A stretch of DNA of 64,000 nt from Stutzerimonas stutzeri (GTDB taxonomy: Bacteria; Pseudomonadota; Gammaproteobacteria; Pseudomonadales; Pseudomonadaceae). Numbering within the stretch: the stretch's first letter is position 1; every line of letters starts with the position of its first letter. The notes under the pieces are model-generated. The model made no database searches, had not been told where the DNA came from, and worked only from the letters and a program-made list of their open reading frames with translations. Below, piece after piece: positions 7,944-14,839 of the stretch. The stretch is taken from positions 2,245,001 through 2,309,000 of the forward strand of contig NZ_CP036186.1 in assembly GCF_015291885.1 (NCBI RefSeq), written 5' to 3'. Made by a program: the position numbers and the translations under genes.

Positions 7944-8711
7944 TTATCCTTCCTTGAGTGGCGTGCGCGCCAGTCGCCGGCCGAGGGCGAATTGCAGGCG
8001 TGCGGGCAGCAGTGAGAGCAGGCGCAGTACGGCGATGAACGGCGCGGGAAAAGCGATGTGCAGCGGGCGGCGTTCCAGGCGCCTGGCGATCTGCCGTGCG
8101 GCCTTGTCCGCCGGCCAGGTCATGGGCATGGCAAAGTCGTTGCGACGGGTCAGCGGCGTGTCGACGAAACCGGGGCTGACGAGGGTAACGTCGATGCCCT
8201 CGCTGGCCAGATCCAGACGCAGTGATTCGAGCAGGTAGCGCAGCGCAGCCTTGGATGCGCCGTAAGCCCCGGCACGCGGTAGCGGCAGCCAGGTCACCGA
8301 GCTGCCGACACCGACCAGATGCGGGCGCACCCCTTGGCGCAGCAGTGGCAATGCGGCCTCGATGCAGTAGCCGACGGCAAGCACGTTGGCGCCCATCACA
8401 CGCCCCAGCAGCGCCGCGTCGAACCGGCCAGCGTCGATGTATTCGCAGGTGCCGGCGTTGAGGATCACGCTGTCCAGTGCGCCCCATTGCGTCTGGATGG
8501 CGGCGCCGATGTCGCGCACCTGTTCGCTGTCGGTGAGATCGCCGGGCAACACCAGCACACGCCCCGGGTAGCGCCGGGCAAAGGCCTGCAGCGGCTCGGC
8601 GCGGCGTGCCGACAGCGCCAGGCAGTGCCCGTCGGCGAGCAGCTGACGCGCCAGTTCCAGGCCGATGCCACTGCTGGCGCCGGTCAGCCAGATACGTCGC
8701 GAGAGGTTCAC
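7944..8711 (-). CDS. Short-chain dehydrogenase/reductase of the light-response operon
   Basis: A 255-residue classical SDR. The cofactor motif TGASSGIG is at residues 10-17, NAG (NAGTCEY) near 86, and the catalytic Ser/Tyr/Lys are visible in GVGSSVTWLPLPRAGAYGASKAAL. The segment SPGFVDTPLTRRNDFAMPMTW follows. Cytoplasmic NAD(P)-dependent oxidoreductase; the substrate is not deducible. It overlaps the NTF2-like gene by four bases and precedes the FAD oxidoreductase by two, so it belongs to the same mRNA. Related operons in other proteobacteria carry an SDR at this position. Confidence 0.83.
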   Translation of the reverse strand: MNLSRRIWLTGASSGIGLELARQLLADGHCLALSARRAEPLQAFARRYPGRVLVLPGDLTDSEQVRDIGAAIQTQWGALDSVILNAGTCEYIDAGRFDAALLGRVMGANVLAVGYCIEAALPLLRQGVRPHLVGVGSSVTWLPLPRAGAYGASKAALRYLLESLRLDLASEGIDVTLVSPGFVDTPLTRRNDFAMPMTWPADKAARQIARRLERRPLHIAFPAPFIAVLRLLSLLPARLQFALGRRLARTPLKEG

Positions 8712-9136
8712 GCGAGCCTCCGCTGCAGCCAGCGAATGGCCGCGCCGAGCAGCGGCACATGCTGATAGAGCAGGGCGCCGGCATCGAAGTAGTCGCGGTG
8801 GCGGACGACTTTGCCTGCGCCATTCCAGCGCAGCAGCGAGCAGCCTTCGAGGCTGATCAGCTCGCCGCCGTTCAGCCGCGGATGACGGTAGCTCATGATC
8901 CAGCGCAGATAGCCCTGGCCGTCGCGTACCTCGTCGTGGCTGATGAACTCGAAATGCAGGTGTTCGACGTTGGCGTACAGCTCGCTGAAATAGCGTTCCA
9001 GCTCGACTAGCCCGCAGACCTCATGCAGCGGGTCGGTGAAGTGCACGTCGGCGCTGTAGAGGTCGCGCAGGCGGTCGAGATTGGTCGCGTCGATACGGGC
9101 GAACTCGCTGGCGAAACGCTGCAGGAAGCCGCTCAT
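8708..9136 (-). CDS. NTF2/SnoaL-like protein
   Basis: A 142-residue single-domain protein with the cystatin-like NTF2 cone fold pattern: LRDLYSADVHFTDPLHEVCGLVELERYFSELYANVEHLHFEF, followed by strands ending in GCSLLRWNGAGKVVRHRDYFDAGALLYQHVPLLG. Such proteins are small-molecule isomerases or hydratases, or binding partners. No catalytic activity can be assigned. It overlaps phrB (four bases) and the SDR gene (four bases), consistent with a single operon. NTF2-like genes recur in this photolyase/SDR/DUF1365 context. Confidence 0.78.
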   Translation of the reverse strand: MSGFLQRFASEFARIDATNLDRLRDLYSADVHFTDPLHEVCGLVELERYFSELYANVEHLHFEFISHDEVRDGQGYLRWIMSYRHPRLNGGELISLEGCSLLRWNGAGKVVRHRDYFDAGALLYQHVPLLGAAIRWLQRRLA

Positions 9137-10563
9137 GCTTGCGCGTCCGGCAAGTTGCGAAAGGCATCCAGCGCCCGTGTGCGCGTGGCACTGAGGTCGA
9201 CGATGGGTGCCGGATATTCCGTTACGCCAAACAGGCTGCGGTGCGCCGACGGGTTATGCACGTCGCGCTTGCTCAGGTGCTGCAGCTCGGGAAGCCAGCG
9301 GCGCAGGAACTGCCCGTCCGGGTCGAAGCGCTGCGACTGGCTGATCGGATTGAACAGGCGGAAGTAGGGCACCGAATCCGTGCCGGTGGAGGCGCTCCAC
9401 TGCCAGCCGCCGTTGTTGGCGGCAAGGTCGCCGTCGATCAGGTGGCGCATGAACCAGCGCTCGCCCTCACGCCAATCGATCAGCAGGTTCTTGCTGAGGA
9501 ACATGGCGACGATCATGCGTAAACGGTTGTGCATCCAGCCGGTTTCCTGCATCTGTCGCATGGCTGCATCGATGACCGGAAAGCCGGTGCGGCCCTGCTG
9601 CCATGCTTCCAGCTCGTATGGCGCGCGCCGCCATGGCAGCGCCTCGGTTTCCGGGCGGAAGGCGTGGTACATCGACACCCGTGGGTAGCCCACCAGAATG
9701 TGCTTGTAGAACTCGCGCCAGAGCAGTTCGTTGATCCAGGTGGTGGCGCCGGTGCTGCCGCTGTCCAGCTCGCCCTGGTTGTAGCCAAGCGCCGCGTGCA
9801 GGCACTGGCGGATGGAAAGGACGCCAGCGGCGAGATAGGCCGACAGCTGGCTGGTACCGGGCTCGGCGGGCAGGTCGCGGCGCTGGTGGTAATCGCTCAG
9901 GTCGTCCTCTACGAACATTGCCAGGCGCCGTTGCGCGAATTCTTCACCAGCGGGCCACAACGCGCGCAAGTAGTCGGTCGGTCGTGGGAAACCAGCCACC
10001 GCTGCGGGAACCGGATCGCTGGTGATGGAAACAGGCGCCTGCGCTGCCGGCAGCGGCACGCAGGGCGGCAGCGACACACTCAGGCGCGAGAGGCACTGTT
10101 TGCGAAACTGACTGAACACCTTGAAGTAGCTACCCGACTGCGTCTGCACGCTGCCCGGGGTGAACAGCAGCTGGTCGAGATAACCGCGCACGCGGATGTC
10201 GAGGTCATCCAGCTTTGCAGCGACGGCTCGATCTCTGCGCTGCTCGTTGACGCCATACTCTTCGTTGTAATGCACACCCTGCACGTTCAGTTCGCGGCAG
10301 AGTTTCAGCAATGCGTCTGGTACCGTCTGCCAATCATCGACCTCGCGAATCAGCAGTGGCACGTTTAGCGCGTCCAGCCGGGTGGACAGCTCGGCAAGGT
10401 TGCGCAACCAGAAATCGACCTTGCAGGGGGCATCGTCGTGGGCGAGCCACTGGCCAGGCGTGACCAGATAAAGCGCCACGGTCGGGCCGGCCGCCAAGGC
10501 AGCTGCCAGGGCAGTGTTGTCACTCGCGCGTAGATCCGTACGAATCCAGAGCAATTGAGTCAT
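9133..10563 (-). CDS. phrB: Deoxyribodipyrimidine photolyase
   Basis: A 476-residue class I CPD photolyase, which uses blue light and FADH- to split cyclobutane pyrimidine dimers. It starts MTQLLWIRTDLRASDNTALAAAL, the usual N-terminal antenna domain. The FAD/DNA-binding domain is visible as WINELLWREFYKHILVGYPRVS, TGFPVIDAAMRQMQETGWMHNRLRM and NNGGWQWSASTGTDSVPYFRLFNP. The frame is open upstream, but the start at 10563 gives the normal N-terminus and overlaps the MerR gene by four bases. Expression is presumably light-induced through the MerR proteins encoded here. Confidence 0.93.
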   Translation of the reverse strand: MTQLLWIRTDLRASDNTALAAALAAGPTVALYLVTPGQWLAHDDAPCKVDFWLRNLAELSTRLDALNVPLLIREVDDWQTVPDALLKLCRELNVQGVHYNEEYGVNEQRRDRAVAAKLDDLDIRVRGYLDQLLFTPGSVQTQSGSYFKVFSQFRKQCLSRLSVSLPPCVPLPAAQAPVSITSDPVPAAVAGFPRPTDYLRALWPAGEEFAQRRLAMFVEDDLSDYHQRRDLPAEPGTSQLSAYLAAGVLSIRQCLHAALGYNQGELDSGSTGATTWINELLWREFYKHILVGYPRVSMYHAFRPETEALPWRRAPYELEAWQQGRTGFPVIDAAMRQMQETGWMHNRLRMIVAMFLSKNLLIDWREGERWFMRHLIDGDLAANNGGWQWSASTGTDSVPYFRLFNPISQSQRFDPDGQFLRRWLPELQHLSKRDVHNPSAHRSLFGVTEYPAPIVDLSATRTRALDAFRNLPDAQA

Positions 10564-11495
10564 AACGAGCTCCCTTCGCTGCCGGGCAGCAGGCCTGCCC
10601 CATGCAGCTGTTGCAGAGCGCCGAGGGGACCCTCGGCGAGCATCAGCCCGCGGTGTCGATGCAGTTCCGGAGCGTGGATATGAACGGCCGGGCCGGCCAC
10701 GCAGAGCGGCGCGATGCTTTGCTCGATCAGGCGTGGCAGGTCGCGTTGCAGGCAGTTGCCCGGCAGGCTGTTGCTCGCGTAGAGCAACAGAGCGCGAGGC
10801 AGGATGCGTTCCATTGCCAGGCTCAGCTCGTTCAGCGGTACCGGCCACTCGATGATCTCGACCGGGCAGTCTGTGCTGGAGACGAGCCAGGCGGTCAGCC
10901 ACAGGTCCGGCGCGAAGGACTCATCGTCCAGATTGGCAAGCAGCAGCGGGCGCCCTGCCTGTTGGCGATTGTTGTAGTAGATGCGTGTCGCCAGCTTGCT
11001 GCGTAGCCAGGAATGAAACAGCACCCGCTCCACGGCGGCGCCGTATTGGCCCTGCCAGCGTTGTTCGAGCGCGTCGAGTAGCGGATGCAGCAGGTGCTGG
11101 CAAAGCGTGCGCGGCGGATACAGCGCCATGGCCCGGTTGAAGGCATCGTCCAGACGTCGTTCGCTGAGGCGGTCAATGGCCTGCAGCAGCTCTTCGCGCA
11201 GCTCGGACCACTGGTTCTGCCTGGGCAGCTCCGGAGGCGTGGTAGTGTCCAGCAGCGGCTTGATCTGGCTGACGGAGACACCGCGGTTGAGCCAGGTGAG
11301 GATGTCGCGGATGCGCTGGATGTGCGCCTCTTCATACAGCCGATGACCCTTGGGCGTGCGCAGCGGGACGATCAGCCCGTAACGGCGCTCCCAGGCACGC
11401 AGGGTCACAGCGTTGACGCCGGTAATACGCGCCACTTCGCGGATCGGCAGCAGGCCATCGGCGGTCTGCTGCTCCAGGTCCGTTGGTTCACTCAT
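10560..11495 (-). CDS. MerR-family regulator 1 (class II LitR/PplR-like)
   Basis: A 311-residue regulator. Residues ~15-85 are a MerR winged helix (LLPIREVARITGVNAVTLRAWERRYGL, then GHRLYEEAHIQRIRDILTWL). The C-terminal ~200 residues resemble the CarH/LitR effector region (four-helix bundle then Rossmann-like part). However, I see neither the W-x9-EH pair nor the DxHxxG cobalamin-binding motif, so AdoB12 binding is unlikely. This matches the B12-independent LitR homologues of pseudomonads, which work with short LOV proteins to derepress phr and neighbours in light. It is transcribed between the DUF523 gene (two-base gap) and phrB (four-base overlap). TGTACA repeats in the operon promoter are its probable operators. 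Confidence 0.82.
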   Translation of the reverse strand: MSEPTDLEQQTADGLLPIREVARITGVNAVTLRAWERRYGLIVPLRTPKGHRLYEEAHIQRIRDILTWLNRGVSVSQIKPLLDTTTPPELPRQNQWSELREELLQAIDRLSERRLDDAFNRAMALYPPRTLCQHLLHPLLDALEQRWQGQYGAAVERVLFHSWLRSKLATRIYYNNRQQAGRPLLLANLDDESFAPDLWLTAWLVSSTDCPVEIIEWPVPLNELSLAMERILPRALLLYASNSLPGNCLQRDLPRLIEQSIAPLCVAGPAVHIHAPELHRHRGLMLAEGPLGALQQLHGAGLLPGSEGSSL

Positions 11496-11497
11496 GG

Positions 11498-12457
11498 TCA
11501 GATTCCGTTACGCAGGCTTAGGGTTTCAGGGTGCGGCTGCATATAGGCCTGGCGCGCAATGTAGTGATCGGGGTGGCGGCGGAAGTGATGTTTGAGCAGC
11601 GTAAGCGGCACCACCAGAGGGATGACTCCGTCGCGGTACTGGTCGATGAGGTGGCGTATCTCGCGGCGATCTTCCGAGCCCAGTGCGTTCTTGAGATAGC
11701 CACTCAAATGCAGCAGAACGTTGCAGTGCGTGCCGCGAGTTGCCGGCTTTTTAAGTGCTTGCATCATTTGGCTGAAGTAGTGGGGCGCAAACTCCTCAAG
11801 CGAGTGTTCGGCCAATCGGGCGACCAGGCGACCTAGCACCTTGTATTGCAGCGGGTTGCTGGCCATCAGCTGATACTTGTAACGCGAGTGGAAATCGACA
11901 ACGGCGCGCCGCGTCAGTCCGGCTTCAAAGAGGCGCTGCCAGTCGGCGTAGGCGTAGACGCGGGTCAGGAAGTTCTCGCGCAGCACGGCATCATTCAGCC
12001 GGCCATCCTCTTCTACCGGAAGGTCAGGGCAGGCCTGCATCAGCGCCTGGGCGAACACGCCGGTGCCTCCACCGGGCAAGGTATGGCCGTTGGCGGCATA
12101 GACCTTGACGCGTTCCATTCCGCAGGACGGCGACTTCTGCATGAGGATGTAGCCGCTGATACCGTGCAGCTGCTCAGCGATCTGCCGACCGTAGGTGGCC
12201 AGCGCTTCGGTGACGTCCAGTTCAGGGCGTACGGTCCCGACTGCCCTCGGCGCGTCGGTGTCGCCTACCAGGCGAATCGGTTCGCGAGGCGTGCCAAGCC
12301 CGATGGCCGCCTCCGGGCATACCGGAATGAACTCGAAGTGTTGCGCCAGGGTTTCGCTGCACAGGCGTGATTCCTTGTGTCCGCCATTGAAGCGCACCGG
12401 GTTGCCTAGCAGACAGGCGCTGATTCCGATCTTGGGCGTGGGAAGCGTGGTGTGCAT
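11498..12457 (-). CDS. DUF523 + DUF1722 fusion protein, first gene of the photolyase operon
   Basis: A 319-residue two-domain protein. The N-terminal DUF523 part shows IGISACLLGNPVRFNGG, FIPVCPEAAIGLGTPREPIRL and LMQKSPSCGMERVKVY with conserved cysteines. The C-terminal DUF1722 part shows VVDFHSRYKYQLMASNPLQYKVLGRLVA and LRHLIDQYRDGVIPLVVPLTLLKHHF-like sequence. The fusion is frequently encoded next to photolyase and MerR genes in proteobacteria; its function is not established. The frame extends to 12529, but GAGGT about seven bases before 12457 and a promoter predicted at 12507-12534 support 12457 as the start. Confidence 0.82.
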   Translation of the reverse strand: MHTTLPTPKIGISACLLGNPVRFNGGHKESRLCSETLAQHFEFIPVCPEAAIGLGTPREPIRLVGDTDAPRAVGTVRPELDVTEALATYGRQIAEQLHGISGYILMQKSPSCGMERVKVYAANGHTLPGGGTGVFAQALMQACPDLPVEEDGRLNDAVLRENFLTRVYAYADWQRLFEAGLTRRAVVDFHSRYKYQLMASNPLQYKVLGRLVARLAEHSLEEFAPHYFSQMMQALKKPATRGTHCNVLLHLSGYLKNALGSEDRREIRHLIDQYRDGVIPLVVPLTLLKHHFRRHPDHYIARQAYMQPHPETLSLRNGI

Positions 12458-12473
12458 GGTGGTGACCTCATCC

Positions 12474-12547
12474 TGTACAAGCTGGAGTTTTGTACAACTT
12501 GAGGTCATCATAATATTGAAATTGTACAAGTCAATAAGCGCTGTACA
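12474..12547 (-). promoter_or_regulatory. Promoter of the photolyase operon with four TGTACA half-sites
   Basis: The minus strand has TTGACT (12529-12534), 16 bases, then TATGAT (12507-12512), a good sigma-70 promoter with start near 12500. TGTACA occurs at 12542-12547, 12523-12528 (just inside the -35/-10 spacer), 12491-12496 and 12474-12479. Pair spacings are 13 and 11 bases, close to the T(G/A)TACA-N12-TGTA(C/T)A box I recall for class II LitR. The placement suggests repression in the dark by steric block. Confidence 0.68.
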
Positions 12548-12705
12548 ACTTAATCGAAATTCTTATACGTTTTACGTCAACTAGCGCCCTGGGATAGGGC
12601 TGCGACAGCCAATCATGCGCGATGCACAGCTATTCGTTACGAGGGTCGCGGCGATTGGGCTTGGAGGCTCTTGCCGTATTTGTCATGGGCATGGCATCGA
12701 GTTGC

Positions 12706-12744
12706 TGTACATTCGTGTAGCGCTGTATAGGTGTATGCTGTACA
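12706..12744 (+). promoter_or_regulatory. LitR/PplR-type box upstream of the SDR39U1-hemH pair
   Basis: TGTACA (12706-12711), 12 bases, TGTATA (12724-12729), and a further TGTACA at 12739-12744. The first pair exactly fits T(G/A)TACA-N12-TGTA(C/T)A. A weak sigma-70 promoter (TTGCTG 12703-12708, TATAGG 12726-12731, 17-base spacer) overlaps it, so the plus-strand genes are likely under the same light control as the divergent photolyase operon. Confidence 0.65.
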
Positions 12745-12790
12745 GGATGTCGTCGAACTAGCGCAGCGCGCTCGCGCACCAGGAGCTCAC

Positions 12791-13693
12791 ATGAATATCT
12801 TGCTGACTGGCGGTACCGGTTTGATTGGCCGCGCGTTGTGCCGACGCTGGGTGGCTGATGGGCATCGGCTGTGGGTCTGGAGCCGCACGCCGCAGCGGGT
12901 CGCGCAGCTGTGCGGTCCCGAAGTTCAAGGCGTGGGCAGCTTGCAGCAGCTGGATGCGGTGGCGCTGGACGCAGTGGTCAACCTGGCCGGCGCGCCTATC
13001 GCGGATCGCCCATGGACCAAGTCGCGCAAGGCGCTGTTGTGGGATAGCCGGGTGAAGCTCACCGATCAGTTGGTCGAATGGCTCGGCAAGCGCGAGCAGA
13101 AACCGCCGCTGCTGATTTCTGGCTCTGCAGTGGGGTGGTACGGCGATGGCGGTGAACACCGCCTCACCGAAGCCGATCAGCCAGTGTCAGCCGACTTTGC
13201 CAGCCAGTTGTGCAACGCCTGGGAAGAACGGGCGATGGAAGCGACGGTAGTGGGCATGAGGGTGGTGCTGGTTCGTACCGGGCTGGTGCTGGCAAAAGAC
13301 GGCGGGTTTCTAACGCGTCTGCTGCCGCTGTTCAAGCTGGGTCTGGGAGGGCGTCTGGGCAATGGCCGCCAGTGGATGCCCTGGATTCATATAGAGGATC
13401 AAATCGCCCTGATTGATTTTCTTCTACGGCAACCCGCAGCCAGTGGCCCCTACAATGCGTGTGCGCCGGAGCCGGTGCGCAACGCAGATTTCACTCGTAG
13501 CCTGGGGCGTGCCTTGAGTCGCCCGACGGTGCTGCCGGTGCCGGCAGCGATACTCAAGCCCATGCTGGGCGAGCTTGGGGGGCTGCTGCTTGGTGGCCAG
13601 CATGTGTCACCGCAAAGGTTGCAGGAAGAAGGCTTTAGCTTTCGTTTCAGTGATCTGGATTCGGCCCTGGCCGACCTATTGACGCACCCCTGA
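12791..13693 (+). CDS. SDR39U1/YfcH-type NAD-dependent epimerase family protein
   Basis: A 300-residue extended SDR of the TIGR01777 type. The Rossmann motif ILLTGGTGLIGRALCRRW is at the N-terminus, followed by VVNLAGAPIADRPW, SGSAVGWYGDGGEHRLTE (Tyr of the active-site region) and MPWIHIEDQIALIDFLL; the C-terminus has the DUF1731 part (FKLGLGGRLGNGRQW, PAAILKPMLGELG). The start at 12791 has AGGAG five bases upstream; the earlier in-frame ATG at 12731 lies within the promoter and operator. The function of the family is poorly known; it is often linked to heme or light-stress genes, as here with hemH 80 bases downstream. Confidence 0.85.
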   Translation: MNILLTGGTGLIGRALCRRWVADGHRLWVWSRTPQRVAQLCGPEVQGVGSLQQLDAVALDAVVNLAGAPIADRPWTKSRKALLWDSRVKLTDQLVEWLGKREQKPPLLISGSAVGWYGDGGEHRLTEADQPVSADFASQLCNAWEERAMEATVVGMRVVLVRTGLVLAKDGGFLTRLLPLFKLGLGGRLGNGRQWMPWIHIEDQIALIDFLLRQPAASGPYNACAPEPVRNADFTRSLGRALSRPTVLPVPAAILKPMLGELGGLLLGGQHVSPQRLQEEGFSFRFSDLDSALADLLTHP

Positions 13694-13773
13694 GGGGGCG
13701 CCCTGTGTGAAAATAGCGCGCCTGCCGCTTGCAGCGAGGCGTCAACCTTAAACAGTAGTCAGGAAAGTTTTGC

Positions 13774-14799
13774 ATGACAGAGCAGGCGTTGTTGTTGGTC
13801 AATCTGGGTTCGCCGGCCTCCACGGAAGTCGCTGATGTACGCCGCTACCTCAACCAGTTCCTGATGGATCCCTATGTGATCGATCTACCATGGCCGTTGC
13901 GGCGCCTGCTCGTCTCGCTGATTCTGATCAAGCGTCCCGAACAATCTGCGCATGCCTATGCCTCGATCTGGTGGCCGGAAGGCTCGCCGCTGGTCGTGCT
14001 CAGTCGCCGTTTGCAGGAGGCTGTAAAACCGCACTGGACGCAAGGGCCGGTCGAACTGGCGATGCGTTATGGTGAGCCGTCCATCGAAACCACACTGACC
14101 CGCCTGGCCGGACAGGGCATCAACCAGGTGACGCTGGCTCCGTTGTATCCGCAGTTTGCTGACAGCACCACCACGACCGTCATCGAAGAGGCGCGCCGGG
14201 TCATCCGTGAGCGCGGACTGAGCCTGCAGCTGTCGATTCTTCAGCCGTTCTACGATCAGCCGGAATATCTCGAAGCGCTGGCAGCCAGTGCCAGGCCGCA
14301 TCTTGAGCAGGATTTCGATCACCTGCTGCTGAGTTTTCACGGATTACCCGAGCGCCACCTGCACAAGGTCGATCCGACAGGTTCGCATTGCCTGAAGAGT
14401 GACGACTGCTGTCAGCGGGCTGAGGGCGCCGTGCTCGCCAGCTGTTATCGCGCGCAGTGCATGCGTACCGCTGCCGGATTCGCCGCGAAGGCGGGGTTGC
14501 GCGACGATCAGTGGTCGGTTTCTTTCCAGTCGCGTCTGGGGCGAGCCAAGTGGATCGAGCCCTATACCGAGGCGCGCTTGGACGAGCTCGCCGAGCGTGG
14601 GGTGAAGAAGTTGCTGGTAATGTGCCCGGCCTTTGTCGCCGACTGCATTGAAACCCTCGAGGAGATTGGCGACCGCGGGCGCGAGCAGTTCGTCGAGGCC
14701 GGTGGCGAAGAGCTGGTGCTGGTGCCGTGTCTAAACACTCACGAGGACTGGGTGCAGACGTTGGTGAAGCTGTGCAGTCGCGCGCCACTGGCGCTGTAG
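13774..14799 (+). CDS. hemH: Ferrochelatase
   Basis: A 341-residue ferrochelatase that inserts Fe2+ into protoporphyrin IX as the last step of heme synthesis, at or near the inner membrane. Diagnostic segments are [59 protein letters not shown] (catalytic His), [18 protein letters not shown] and [23 protein letters not shown] precedes the ATG. It follows SDR39U1 by 80 bases in the same orientation and may share the TGTACA-controlled promoter upstream. That would draw down photosensitising porphyrin in light (inference). A private promoter in the 80-base gap cannot be excluded. Confidence 0.95.
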   Translation: MTEQALLLVNLGSPASTEVADVRRYLNQFLMDPYVIDLPWPLRRLLVSLILIKRPEQSAHAYASIWWPEGSPLVVLSRRLQEAVKPHWTQGPVELAMRYGEPSIETTLTRLAGQGINQVTLAPLYPQFADSTTTTVIEEARRVIRERGLSLQLSILQPFYDQPEYLEALAASARPHLEQDFDHLLLSFHGLPERHLHKVDPTGSHCLKSDDCCQRAEGAVLASCYRAQCMRTAAGFAAKAGLRDDQWSVSFQSRLGRAKWIEPYTEARLDELAERGVKKLLVMCPAFVADCIETLEEIGDRGREQFVEAGGEELVLVPCLNTHEDWVQTLVKLCSRAPLAL

Positions 14800-14839
14800 C
14801 AATAACGGCTGGGAGGTGCCGCGGCGGCTCTTCCCAGTC

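Noticed and set aside
9133..10902. N-terminally extended photolyase start
   Set aside because: The extra 113 residues run through the MerR gene in another frame and are low-complexity Arg/Pro sequence; the normal photolyase N-terminus is at 10563.
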